Notes under the pieces: model-generated
The model's input: the letters and a program-made list of their open reading frames with translations, nothing else
Told to the model about the DNA's origin: nothing
Database searches by the model: none
Shown: positions 18,447 through 26,579 of the stretch, piece by piece
Layout: each line of letters starts with the position of its first letter
How positions within the stretch are numbered: position 1 is the first letter of the stretch
Program-made: the position numbers and the translations under genes
From: Candidatus Uhrbacteria bacterium
GTDB lineage: Bacteria; Patescibacteriota; Patescibacteriia; 2-12-FULL-60-25
NCBI GenBank assembly: GCA_003576745.1
Contig: QEVR01000003.1
Location: forward strand, 1 to 64,000
Length of the DNA: 64,000 bases
Direction: 5' to 3'

Positions 18447-18651
18447 AAGTAATAGAGAAAAGAATAAAGGGTGGAAGTAGTAAGCGTGTGGGTAGCGGGG
18501 ATAAGGGAGAAAGAGAGCGGTTTTCTTCGAAGGAAGGTTGAAAATTATTCAGATGTTTTGTGTATGCCGCTGTGAGGAACTGTGGACGGTTCCGTAATGT
18601 TCCGGGTCGGCCACGTTGCACGCACAGGTCTTCCACGGGCATGTGGATGGT
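18447..18651. other. dnaA-dnaN spacer, candidate origin region
   Basis: No gene. It has AT-rich tracts (near 18455-18475 and 18535-18560) and several degenerate DnaA-box-like TGTGGA words: TGTGGACGG at 18581, TTCCACGGG at 18631 and TGTGGATGG at 18642. None is a perfect TTATCCACA. In many bacteria oriC lies here or just upstream of dnaA; the choice cannot be settled by eye. Confidence 0.35.
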
Positions 18652-20037
18652 TTAGGCGGCCTGATCCGAATAAATTTTTTCTCGGATAATAGCCACGTCT
18701 CTTTTTGTTTGTTCATCCTTTTCCAGAAGGGAAAGGATTTTATTACATGCATGCATGGCGGTCGTGTGATCCCGGTCGCCGACATGGGTACCGATGGCGG
18801 GGTAAGAGCATTTTGCGTCCTCGCGGAGCAGGTACATGGCCACCTGCCGTGGAAAGGCAAAGCGCTTTTCCCTGCTTTTTCCAAGCACGTCATCCATGGT
18901 GATGTCATAGTATTGAATGACGATTTCCAAAAGCTTCCTCGGAGTGATGCTCCGTTTTTGGACGGTCGGGACAAAGCTTTGGAGAAGCGTCTGAACCGTA
19001 TCCATGGTCGGCTGGATATTCTTGAACTGGTGATAGGCGATAATTTTATTGAGCGTCCCCTCGAGCTCCCGCACATTGGACTGAACCGTTCCGGCAATGG
19101 CGCGGAGAATTTCCGCATTCAGCGGATAGCTTTTTCCTGCGCATTTTGCCTCCAAAATAGCGATGCGTGTCTCAAAATCCGGGGTCGAGATATCCGTAAT
19201 CATGCCCCATTCAAAACGGGACAAGAGCCGGCTTTCGAGGGATTGAATGTCTTTCGGCGAACGGTCGCTGGAAAGGACAATCTGCTTATTTACCTGATGC
19301 AGAGCATTGAATGTGTGAAAGAACTCCTCTTGGGTTCCCTGTTTGCCCGACAGGAATTGGATGTCATCCACGAGGAGAACGTCCACATTCCGATAGCGAT
19401 CCTTAAATTCCTTCACCCGCCCTCCGCGGACCGCCTGGATGAATTCATTCGTAAAGCGCTCACAGGTAATGTAACGGACCACGGCTCCATTTCGGGTTTT
19501 GAGGACATGCTGGCCGATGGCTTGAAGAAGATGCGTTTTTCCGAGGCCTACGCCTCCATAAATGAACAGGGGATTATAGGCTTCTCCGGGATTGGTAGCC
19601 GACGCCATGGCCGCAGCATGCGCAAGCTCATTTCCTTTTCCCACGATGAAATTATCGAAACCGTATCGCGGATTCAGGCCGGCATCGTCCGCGGGCTCTG
19701 TCTGCGGCGCCGGAGAATGAGATGTGTCCGGCTCCCAGCCGGTGGACGGTTCGCTTGCAGGCGGTGAATGCTGTACGTCGGATGCCGTGCGCATTTCAAC
19801 CTTATAGTGTGCTTCACGTACGGCATTGGATGTGACGTGGCGGAGCGCCTTCACGATGGCGTCGTGATACTTTTTTTCAAGCCAAGCCTTGGTAAAAGTA
19901 TTGGGAACGGCGATAATCACGCGGCCATTATCAAACGAGGAAATGGATGTATTGCGGAACCAGGTGGTAAAGTTCGCTTTGGAAAGCGTGAGTTCGAGCT
20001 CGCCGAGGGCCGCGAGCCATATGGCCTGGAGATCCAT
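18652..20037 (-). CDS. dnaA: Chromosomal replication initiator DnaA
   Basis: 461 aa from the ATG at 20035-20037 (MDLQAIWLAALGELEL, the usual domain I opening). An in-frame ATG at 20085 gives an unlikely extension. Domain III AAA+ has Walker A GGVGLGKTH, Walker B VLLVDDIQFL, sensor-1 LSSDR and an Arg-finger SRLLSRFEWG. Domain IV has the DNA-binding signature DRDHTTAMHACNKI. It binds DnaA boxes and melts the origin. Gene order dnaN-dnaA facing rpmH-rnpA is the classical bacterial arrangement. Confidence 0.98.
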   Translation of the reverse strand: MDLQAIWLAALGELELTLSKANFTTWFRNTSISSFDNGRVIIAVPNTFTKAWLEKKYHDAIVKALRHVTSNAVREAHYKVEMRTASDVQHSPPASEPSTGWEPDTSHSPAPQTEPADDAGLNPRYGFDNFIVGKGNELAHAAAMASATNPGEAYNPLFIYGGVGLGKTHLLQAIGQHVLKTRNGAVVRYITCERFTNEFIQAVRGGRVKEFKDRYRNVDVLLVDDIQFLSGKQGTQEEFFHTFNALHQVNKQIVLSSDRSPKDIQSLESRLLSRFEWGMITDISTPDFETRIAILEAKCAGKSYPLNAEILRAIAGTVQSNVRELEGTLNKIIAYHQFKNIQPTMDTVQTLLQSFVPTVQKRSITPRKLLEIVIQYYDITMDDVLGKSREKRFAFPRQVAMYLLREDAKCSYPAIGTHVGDRDHTTAMHACNKILSLLEKDEQTKRDVAIIREKIYSDQAA

Positions 20038-20160
20038 AAAAAAGAGGTTAGGGAGAGGCTTAGATGTCAACAACCGCGCAAGCACTCGTCAAATCTGTGG
20101 AGCAATTGTGTATATCTTACAAGGAAACGTCAAATCCTATCGACCAGGCTAAGCTCACGC

Positions 20161-20189
20161 TTGTCTCTTTTGTAGAGAAGTGGCATTAT
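20161..20189 (+). promoter_or_regulatory. Promoter of rpmH-rnpA
   Basis: TTGTCT, a 17-nt spacer and CATTAT. The predicted start near 20196 gives an 11-nt leader before the rpmH ATG. Confidence 0.55.
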
Positions 20190-20206
20190 CTTAGTCAATA
20201 CCTAAT

Positions 20207-20356
20207 ATGCCGAAAAGAACCTATCAACCAAAAAAGAAGCGTCGCGCGAAGGTCCATGGCTTCCGGGCCCGCATGGCCACGAAGCAAGGGAGAAAGGTAC
20301 TGGCGCGACGACGGAAAAAAGGCCGAAAATCCGTTGCGGTGAAAAAAGCGAGATAA
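20207..20356 (+). CDS. rpmH: 50S ribosomal protein L34
   Basis: 49 aa, normal for L34. [20 protein letters not shown], then [19 protein letters not shown], the standard L34 pattern (KRT.QP..RRR...HGFR.RM.T..GR..L..RR.KGR). Part of the large ribosomal subunit. It is divergent from dnaA and followed 16 bp later by rnpA, the usual operon. Confidence 0.98.
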   Translation: MPKRTYQPKKKRRAKVHGFRARMATKQGRKVLARRRKKGRKSVAVKKAR

Positions 20357-20372
20357 GCAGGGATGGGGCGAT

Positions 20373-20834
20373 ATGCTTCCGAAGATCGTCCGCCTGAGAC
20401 ATCAATCCGATTTTGCGCGGCTGTCCGTGAAAGGGCGGCCGCTTTATGGACCGTTTTGCATTCTTCGTGCATGGAAATCCGGATCAACACCGTCCAAAAT
20501 CGGCTTTGTCGCTTCCGGAAAAATGTTCCGGAAGGCCACGGAACGGAATCTTGTCCGACGTCGCATGCGAGAGGCCTTTCGCCCGTTGCTCTCCAAGGTT
20601 CCTCATGGGTATGACATGATTTTTGTGGCGCGTCCGGAGGCGAAAAAGGCCGATTTCGGGGAAATGCGGAAATCCCTGGAGCATCTTATTGAAAAAATGC
20701 CCAAAGAAATGGAGCGGCCATACATCAGAAGGCCGAAAGCCCCGAAAAGCCGGAAAGGGCAGATTGAATATGCAAAGCAGCTCGGTGTTCAGAGGCCGCC
20801 GGGCAGGCCGCCACAGGAAAAGAAAAAGTCATGA
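20373..20834 (+). CDS. rnpA: Ribonuclease P protein component
   Basis: 153 aa, longer than the usual 110-120 because of a basic Pro/Lys-rich tail (about 115-153; RPPGRPPQEKKKS). The core has the conserved RNR-like motif in ATERNLVRRRMREAFR and the opening LRHQSDFARL. It binds the RNase P RNA and assists tRNA 5' processing. It is co-transcribed with rpmH. The tail has no recognised function. Confidence 0.95.
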   Translation: MLPKIVRLRHQSDFARLSVKGRPLYGPFCILRAWKSGSTPSKIGFVASGKMFRKATERNLVRRRMREAFRPLLSKVPHGYDMIFVARPEAKKADFGEMRKSLEHLIEKMPKEMERPYIRRPKAPKSRKGQIEYAKQLGVQRPPGRPPQEKKKS

Positions 20835-20889
20835 TTTTTGCAGTACGCCGGTGAGAGTGGCGGTTTGATGGGATGATTGAAAATGTAGC

Positions 20890-21108
20890 CGTTCTAATGT
20901 TCCAGAGTTTTAGGGTTCTGGGGTTAGGGTCAAGAGTTTCGGATCTTGGATAAACAGCGCATGACCTACGAACCTACGAACGTATAGACCAAGGGCTAAG
21001 GGAACGGGTTTCGGGGAAGATTGTGCTTCCCCGCGCAACCACGTCCTACGCAACTACGTACTACGTCCTACGCAACCCCCACTCCCTACTTCCCGTCCCT
21101 CTCCCCCT
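20890..21108. repeat. Mosaic intergenic repeat, copy 3 (right arm, inverted relative to copy 2)
   Basis: No gene. It carries the reverse complement of 17173-17237 at 20967-21032, followed by acgtcctacgcaactacg words that recur in every other copy. It separates rnpA from yidD, which are normally adjacent. Confidence 0.85.
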
Positions 21109-21109
21109 C

Positions 21110-21367
21110 ATGCTCACCTCCATCCTGCATTTTCCGCGCCGCATCATTCAAGCGATGATCGTAGCCTATCAATATACGCTCTCCCCGGATCATGGGTGGA
21201 TGTCGAGATTTTTTCGATACCGCGTTTGTCGTTTCCGTCCAACCTGCAGCGAATACGGATATACAGCTATCGGGAAATATGGCGTCATAAAGGGCGTTCC
21301 CATGGCGATATGGCGAGTGTTACGATGCAATCCTTGGTCGCATGGCGGACATGATCCGGTGCCATAA
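21110..21367 (+). CDS. yidD: Membrane protein insertion efficiency factor YidD
   Basis: 85 aa. It has the family core AYQYTLSPDHGW, then CRFRPTCSEYGYTAIGKYGVIKG and RVLRCNPWSHGGHDPVP, with the conserved CxFxPTCSEY and CNPW. An amphipathic N-terminal helix probably lies at the inner membrane. YidD helps YidC insert membrane proteins. Here it lies downstream of rnpA as usual but is separated by a repeat, and yidC does not follow: the next gene is on the other strand. Confidence 0.95.
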   Translation: MLTSILHFPRRIIQAMIVAYQYTLSPDHGWMSRFFRYRVCRFRPTCSEYGYTAIGKYGVIKGVPMAIWRVLRCNPWSHGGHDPVP

Positions 21368-21372
21368 ACGAG

Positions 21373-21405
21373 AAGCGCCCACCCCGGAGAAGGGATGGGC
21401 GCCTT
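21373..21405. terminator. Bidirectional terminator between yidD and the GT-B-like gene
   Basis: Stem GCGCCCA...TGGGCGC (21375-21402) extended by a CCCC/GGGA inner region, followed by CTTTGT on the plus strand. Confidence 0.7.
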
Positions 21406-21409
21406 TGTA

Positions 21410-22441
21410 TCAGAGACGTTCGATTACGTCGGCGCAGCGCGCAGGGTCGAATACGGGAGCGTTCAGGTAGCGTTTCTGTGCTTCCCGGAGCTCCTCTCGG
21501 CGCGCAAGGGCGTCCGAGATGCTGAAGCGCCCCAAGGTCTGGATGGCCGCACCTACCGTGACGAGCGGGTAGGTATACAAGCCGGAATTCTCCACCATGG
21601 CCCTTTGCGCCATTGGTCCCTTGATGCTCACCGGCACCCTGGCGCATTGCGCCGCAATGCGGAGGGATGTGCCGAAGCAGGAAACCGTGATGTCGCACAA
21701 GCTCGCGAGCTCGTCCGTGGTGAAGTCCGCGGGATCTTCGAGCATGTCCTTGCGGAACGACGCGAAGAGTTCGAGCTGAATGGCCCAGGTTGCCGCAAAG
21801 GGCTTGGAGGCGTATTTGGGATGGAAGCGCGGAATGATCATGACAGGTTCGCGATCATCTGCCACGGAGAGAAGCAGGAACTGTAGCATCTCTGCCGTGT
21901 GTTCTCCCTGCCCGGAGAAGAGAATGGAGATTCTCTGGTTCTGCAGCGTCCGGAATCGCGATGCCTTTCGCTCTTCCACGCCTGCGAATTCGCCCATGGC
22001 CGGGTCGCCGCAGACCACCACCTCTGTTGAAGTCCGGAAACGTTCTTCTTGCGCGATGATCTCCTTGGCGATGTCGTCGATCACGAAGATGGTCGTCGGC
22101 ACGGCCTTTGACCGCGTATGCGCCCCCCAGGTGTCTTCGAACCAGTGGATCGGGATAGCGTGTTTGTTCGCGAAGGAGGAGCATTCGTCCTCCCAGTGAT
22201 TCGGAAAACTCAATCCCGCGAGAATCGCATCGGCTCGGAAACCGGGACAGAGGGGGACGGGTCTCGTCGCATCCACCGGTCCTTCTTCCTGCAGTTCCCA
22301 TCCCGCCTTCTTCCAGATAGCGGCGGATAGGCCCTCGGCCCACACGGAAATTTCGTGGCCCCTTTTTCGGAGCTCCTCGGCGACCGGCAAAATCATACGG
22401 ACGCCGGCCTTGTCCTTTGTGACCGCTGTAATAATTGCCAA
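21410..22441 (-). CDS. Putative GT-B-fold glycosyltransferase-like protein
   Basis: 343 aa. The opening AIITAVTKDKAGVRMILPVAEELRKRGHEISVWAEG is a Rossmann strand and helix of the GT-B type. SILFSGQGEHTAEML, IIPRFHPK and LCDITVSCFGTSLRIAAQCARVP follow in the second half, where nucleotide-sugar enzymes have H.NP and GT..E.A motifs. No catalytic residue can be fixed with confidence. Unlike its neighbours it has a good Shine-Dalgarno sequence (AGGAGA, 4 nt before the ATG), which hints at recent transfer. It could instead be a CDP-glycerol- or epimerase-like protein. Confidence 0.5.
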   Translation of the reverse strand: MAIITAVTKDKAGVRMILPVAEELRKRGHEISVWAEGLSAAIWKKAGWELQEEGPVDATRPVPLCPGFRADAILAGLSFPNHWEDECSSFANKHAIPIHWFEDTWGAHTRSKAVPTTIFVIDDIAKEIIAQEERFRTSTEVVVCGDPAMGEFAGVEERKASRFRTLQNQRISILFSGQGEHTAEMLQFLLLSVADDREPVMIIPRFHPKYASKPFAATWAIQLELFASFRKDMLEDPADFTTDELASLCDITVSCFGTSLRIAAQCARVPVSIKGPMAQRAMVENSGLYTYPLVTVGAAIQTLGRFSISDALARREELREAQKRYLNAPVFDPARCADVIERL

Positions 22442-22502
22442 TGTATTCTCCTGGTCGGATGTGGAATGAACGGAATCCTCCTATCACGAAAAAGCGAAAA
22501 CG

Positions 22503-22724
22503 TCAAGAAATCCGAATGTTTTTCAGCCTGGAGGCGTGGCCTTTCAAAATGGAAATTCGGGAAGGGCTGACATCGAAGTACTCTGCAAGGAGTTTTACGA
22601 GCGCCTCGTTTGCCTTTCCTTCCACGGGCGGCGCTTTGACGCGTATTTTCCAGATGCCATTATCCATGCCAACAATCTCGTCGGCCTTTGCGTTCGGCTG
22701 GAGATTCACGCGAATGCTCTTCAT
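22503..22724 (-). CDS. DUF167 (YggU family) small protein
   Basis: 73 aa. It contains the family core VKAPPVEGKANEALVKLLAEYF followed by ISILKGHASRLKNIRI, where the Gly-Lys-Ala-Asn patch and the SR.K ending are conserved. The function of YggU proteins is not established. Its ATG overlaps the stop of the inositol-monophosphatase gene by 4 nt (ATGA), so translation is probably coupled. Confidence 0.9.
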   Translation of the reverse strand: MKSIRVNLQPNAKADEIVGMDNGIWKIRVKAPPVEGKANEALVKLLAEYFDVSPSRISILKGHASRLKNIRIS

Positions 22725-23539
22725 GTTTTTTGAAGGTACAGGGAGAGCACCGTCTCCGACAGCTTTGCGTTTGAAAAAATAATCTCTTCATCTCCCGGTT
22801 TCCAAGGTTTTCCATTTCCATTTAATGCTTTGCCTCCCGCTTCGCGAACGAGGAGCGCGCCGGCCGCGACGTCCCATGCATGAACCCCTTCGAGAATGGA
22901 AAAATCCGCGCGTCCAGCCGCCACCCAGGCGGCTTCCACCACGGCGGCTCCCAGCACTCTTTCTGACCTCACTCGCTTGCTGAAACGAGTAATCATGCGT
23001 ACCCCTTTGCCGATATGCTTGCCAAGATATCCGTAGCACATGAGCCCAAGGGATTCATGGAGCTTGGAGGTTTTCGAGGCCATGAGCCGATGTTCTCCCA
23101 TAAAAGAGCCCTCGCCGAGGACAGCATGATAGCGCTGGCGAAGCGCCGGCAGGGAAATGAGTCCGACCACGGGTTCGCCGTGATAAAGGAGGGCGAGAGA
23201 AATGCCCCAAAGCGGAATACGCGCGGCAAAATTCGTGGTTCCGTCGATGGGATCCAGCGCCCAGGCGAGTTCTGTCTTCGCGATTTGCTGCTCGGAGATA
23301 TCGCCGCCTTCCTCCGAACACACCGGAATGCCCGGTGTAAGCCTGCGCAGGCTCTTTCGCACGGCTTCATTCACGGCATTGTCCACGGGCGTAACGATTT
23401 CCCCGTGCGCTTTATAGGAATATCCGTTTGTCGCGCGGTAATCAAAATGCCGGAGGGCATTTTCCTCCCCGGCGGATATTGCCGTTCGCGCAATGCCGAG
23501 CCATCGTCTTTTGCGACGCGCATCAATCAGTCTGCGCAT
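22721..23539 (-). CDS. Inositol monophosphatase family protein
   Basis: 272 aa. Metal-binding motif 1 WALDPIDGTTNFAARIP and motif 2 AWDVAAGALLVREAGG are both complete, and the upstream acidic SEEGGD supplies the other metal ligand. These Mg-dependent phosphatases act on inositol-1-phosphate or related sugar phosphates (the SuhB/CysQ superfamily), and the substrate cannot be told from sequence. Probably cytoplasmic. It is translationally coupled to the DUF167 gene downstream. Confidence 0.92.
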   Translation of the reverse strand: MRRLIDARRKRRWLGIARTAISAGEENALRHFDYRATNGYSYKAHGEIVTPVDNAVNEAVRKSLRRLTPGIPVCSEEGGDISEQQIAKTELAWALDPIDGTTNFAARIPLWGISLALLYHGEPVVGLISLPALRQRYHAVLGEGSFMGEHRLMASKTSKLHESLGLMCYGYLGKHIGKGVRMITRFSKRVRSERVLGAAVVEAAWVAAGRADFSILEGVHAWDVAAGALLVREAGGKALNGNGKPWKPGDEEIIFSNAKLSETVLSLYLQKT

Positions 23540-23561
23540 GCGAATATCATAACACGGAAAG

Positions 23562-23591
23562 AAAAAACGCCCCGTTAGAAGGGCGTTTTTT
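23562..23591. terminator. Bidirectional terminator overlapping the end of tig
   Basis: AAAAAACGCCC / GGGCGTTTTTT with an 8-nt loop. The tig stop codon and its last three codons are inside the hairpin. Confidence 0.92.
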
Positions 23592-24906
23592 CTTTGTCGT
23601 CCGTCGCCGGATATCCTTCGATCCCCGCGCGTTTGATAAGATCCAGGGTTTTTTGATTTCGCAGGAGAATGGCCACGTATTCGCGATACTCCGGGGAGCT
23701 CACCCGCTCGCGCGTATCCTTATCATCATCACGCAGACCGGAGAGAATGCGGTCGATTTCCCGGTCCAGGTCCTCGTCTGTAACGCGCACCTGTTCCTTT
23801 TTCGCGATCTCCTTTATGAGGGTCGCGGTTTTGATTCTTCGAATCGCCTGTGGCGCAAAATCCAGCTTCAGTTCGTCCTTCGATTTTTTTATGGAAGCGA
23901 GGTAGTCTGAAAAATTCATCCCCCGATCTTCCACGGCATGCTCCAATTCATGGAGCATCTTTGCAACCTCTTCATTCACGAGGAGCTCGGGGACGTCGGA
24001 AAAGCCGGATGCGTCAACCAACTTTTCCAGCAATTCGATTTCGCTCTTATCCTTGGCGCGCTCCGTTTCTTCAAGCTGGATATTCGATTTCAACACGCTT
24101 TTCAGCGCGTCAAGAGTTTCCTGTCCGAGGCTTTTGGCGAACGCATCATCGAGTTCGGGGAGTTCAAGCGCGAATATTTGTTTTGCCTTTGCCGTAAAAT
24201 CCACGCTCTTGCCGCTCAAATGTTTTTGATAATGGCCTTCGGGGAAGGCGAGCGTGAATGTTCGTTCTTCTCCCGTGGACATGCCAATCAACTTTTCCGT
24301 AAATCCGGGAATATAATGCTCTTCCGCCAAATACACGCGATACCCTTGAGCCGTACCGCCTTCGAGAATGACATGATCCCGCTTCATTTCAAGATCGATC
24401 ACAATCAAATCCTCTTTCGTTGCAGGTTGAAGCTTTACGACCTCTTTGCGCTGCATGCGGCGGAGTTCCTCGAGCGCCTTTGTTACATCTTCATCCGTTG
24501 CCTGGCGCGCCGTAAACGTGACGCGAGGAATATGATAATCCGCAAGACTCGCCACATTCGGAGCAATCGGGGCGATAACGGTGAACTTGATATCACTTCC
24601 GGGCGTGAGCTGATCCACCTGCACTTCCGGAGAACCGACCGTATCTATGTCCTGATCCAGCACCGCGCGCATGTACCAAGCCTTGACGATGCGTTCCAGA
24701 GCAGCTTCCCAAATGCGCATTTCCCCGCCGCAGGCTTTTGCGATTTCGGCATAGGGAGCCTTGCCCGGCCGAAAGCCGGGAATCGGCTTTGCTTCTCCCA
24801 AGGCGCGGACAGCTTCATCGATGTAGGGCTTTGCTTCCTCGGGCGTGACCGTAAAAACAAGCTTGAGTTTTGAGCCCGGAAGTGTTTCCGGCGCGGGGAT
24901 TTGCAT
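23575..24906 (-). CDS. tig: Trigger factor (ribosome-associated chaperone, PPIase)
   Basis: 443 aa from the ATG at 24904-24906. The N-terminal ribosome-binding domain has the signature GFRPGKAPYAEI. A PPIase-like middle domain includes EEHYIPGFTEKLIGMSTGEERTFTLAFPEGH, followed by a long helical C-terminal chaperone arm with DREIDRIL. It binds nascent chains at the ribosome exit. The open frame extends to 24960 but the family start is at MQIPAPETLPGSKLKL. The C-terminal codons double as one arm of its terminator. Confidence 0.95.
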   Translation of the reverse strand: MQIPAPETLPGSKLKLVFTVTPEEAKPYIDEAVRALGEAKPIPGFRPGKAPYAEIAKACGGEMRIWEAALERIVKAWYMRAVLDQDIDTVGSPEVQVDQLTPGSDIKFTVIAPIAPNVASLADYHIPRVTFTARQATDEDVTKALEELRRMQRKEVVKLQPATKEDLIVIDLEMKRDHVILEGGTAQGYRVYLAEEHYIPGFTEKLIGMSTGEERTFTLAFPEGHYQKHLSGKSVDFTAKAKQIFALELPELDDAFAKSLGQETLDALKSVLKSNIQLEETERAKDKSEIELLEKLVDASGFSDVPELLVNEEVAKMLHELEHAVEDRGMNFSDYLASIKKSKDELKLDFAPQAIRRIKTATLIKEIAKKEQVRVTDEDLDREIDRILSGLRDDDKDTRERVSSPEYREYVAILLRNQKTLDLIKRAGIEGYPATDDKEKTPF

Positions 24907-25022
24907 AGGGGGCGGAGGATAAAGGGAATTGAGCCTCCTGTCAACCGCCCGAATGCGCAAAAAAAGCAGGTTAGTGCCCGCTTCCGTGATGCTTGTGATG
25001 CTTGATGTTCACTATCGTTCAC

Positions 25023-26366
25023 TTACCGTACATATGCAAGCGGATTCACGCGCTTGCCGTTGATATAGACCTCGTAATGCAGGTGCGTTCCTGTTGAACG
25101 TCCCGTTGTTCCGACCATAGCCAGTACCTGTCCCTTCTTTACGGTTTCTCCGGCATTTACGAAAAGTTTGGAGGCATGCGCATAGCGCGTCATAACGCCG
25201 CCGCCGGTCACGACTACCTGCAGGCCATATCCTCCCTTATTCCATCCCGCCGTGGTAATGACACCATCGTGCGATGCATAAATCGGCGAGTCATAATGCC
25301 CGTCGATATCGAGGCCAGTATGCTGCCATCCGTAGTATTGCGTAATGACGCGGCCGCTTGTAGGCCACAGGAGTTTTCCGGAGGGAAGATTGGATGACGT
25401 GTCGTCCGGCGGCTTTGCGATACTAGGATTCGGTGCCGTGGCCGAAGGTTCTTTGGCGTAGGAGGGCGGCATGCGCGACGCCAAAGACGGCGGCGTTACA
25501 GGCGGCTTGCCGCCCGGTAGGACGATTTCAATTCCCACGGGGAGCGTCTCGTCCTGTGGCAGGCGATTGGCGCGGATAATTTCGCCCACCGTTGAACCGT
25601 ATTTGTTGGCAAGTGACAACAGGGTATCTCCCTTTTTGGTGGTAATGAGCACGCCGGAGACAGGCGGAATACGTAGAGTGTCACCAGGACGGATATATTG
25701 CGTTTCCGAACGGTTGTTTGCCCACAGAATTGTTCCGATATTCACGCCGAAGCGTTGGGCAATCACGCCCAGTGTGTCTCCGTGTTGGACCACATAGGTT
25801 TCCGTTTTTGTTCTCTCCGAACTCGGCCCTGCCGGTTCGTCCGGTGTATGCGCGGCATAATTCGCCACGAGCGTTCCTGGAGCGTACACCGTCGTGAGCG
25901 GGGGTTCATCCACGTCGTCATACATAAAGTCGATGTCCGGAATGGCAACAAGGGACGATTCGGCCGTGTGCCGTGTATCGTGAGCGAGCGTGTCGGGATT
26001 CACGCTCTCTTCCGTGGATCGATTATCCTCGCCGGCGACCATGGCGTAGAGCAGGCTGTTCTGGCCGATATCCTGCGCCTTGGCGGTATGACCAAGCAGG
26101 TTCAGTCCGATGGTGATAACGGTCATGCCGGCGACAATTGCATGAAACAGATATCGGTGGCTGGCTACATATACAAAAGATCCATGCGCGGGAATTGCCA
26201 GTCGAGAATAACGGAGCCTGATAATAATGAAAAATTTGTACAATGGGAGGATACACACGCGAACCAGCAGCCTTCCGATACCGGAAGCCGCGCGTTTGAG
26301 GGACGGCCAGACATTCTCTGCGGCTTTTTGAAGGCAGCGGAGCAGCCAAAGGACTGCCCGGTTCAA
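25023..26366 (-). CDS. LysM-M23 peptidoglycan endopeptidase
   Basis: 447 aa. One transmembrane segment near residues 75-95. Two LysM repeats (TYVVQHGDTLGVIAQRFGVN and ITTKKGDTLLSLANKYGS), a Pro/Ser-rich linker, and a C-terminal M23 metallopeptidase with HTGLDID (first zinc His and Asp) and HLHYEVYINGKRVNP (HxH). It cuts peptidoglycan cross-bridges or acts as an activator. The frame begins with TTG at 26366, as there is no in-frame ATG before the membrane helix, so the start is uncertain. Confidence 0.9.
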   Translation of the reverse strand: MNRAVLWLLRCLQKAAENVWPSLKRAASGIGRLLVRVCILPLYKFFIIIRLRYSRLAIPAHGSFVYVASHRYLFHAIVAGMTVITIGLNLLGHTAKAQDIGQNSLLYAMVAGEDNRSTEESVNPDTLAHDTRHTAESSLVAIPDIDFMYDDVDEPPLTTVYAPGTLVANYAAHTPDEPAGPSSERTKTETYVVQHGDTLGVIAQRFGVNIGTILWANNRSETQYIRPGDTLRIPPVSGVLITTKKGDTLLSLANKYGSTVGEIIRANRLPQDETLPVGIEIVLPGGKPPVTPPSLASRMPPSYAKEPSATAPNPSIAKPPDDTSSNLPSGKLLWPTSGRVITQYYGWQHTGLDIDGHYDSPIYASHDGVITTAGWNKGGYGLQVVVTGGGVMTRYAHASKLFVNAGETVKKGQVLAMVGTTGRSTGTHLHYEVYINGKRVNPLAYVR

Positions 26367-26579
26367 CAGCGAATGTATTGTCGTTCTGTTCGTATGGTTT
26401 TGTGCATTGGCCAGGGTCTCCTCACGTGGCCTTTGCGTGCTCCTCCAAAGCCCCGGGCTCGGGGCAGAGCGCGGGAAAACCTATCAGCGCAGGGGGTTTC
26501 GGTCAAGGGCTGAGACGTATTATTTTGCTGTGTTGAGAGAAAAAATAATACACATTGCTCATTTTCCTGGCCTTTTTGG

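Noticed and set aside
20038-20085. Upstream start for dnaA
   Set aside because: Adds 16 residues not seen at the start of DnaA domain I; MDLQ matches the family start.
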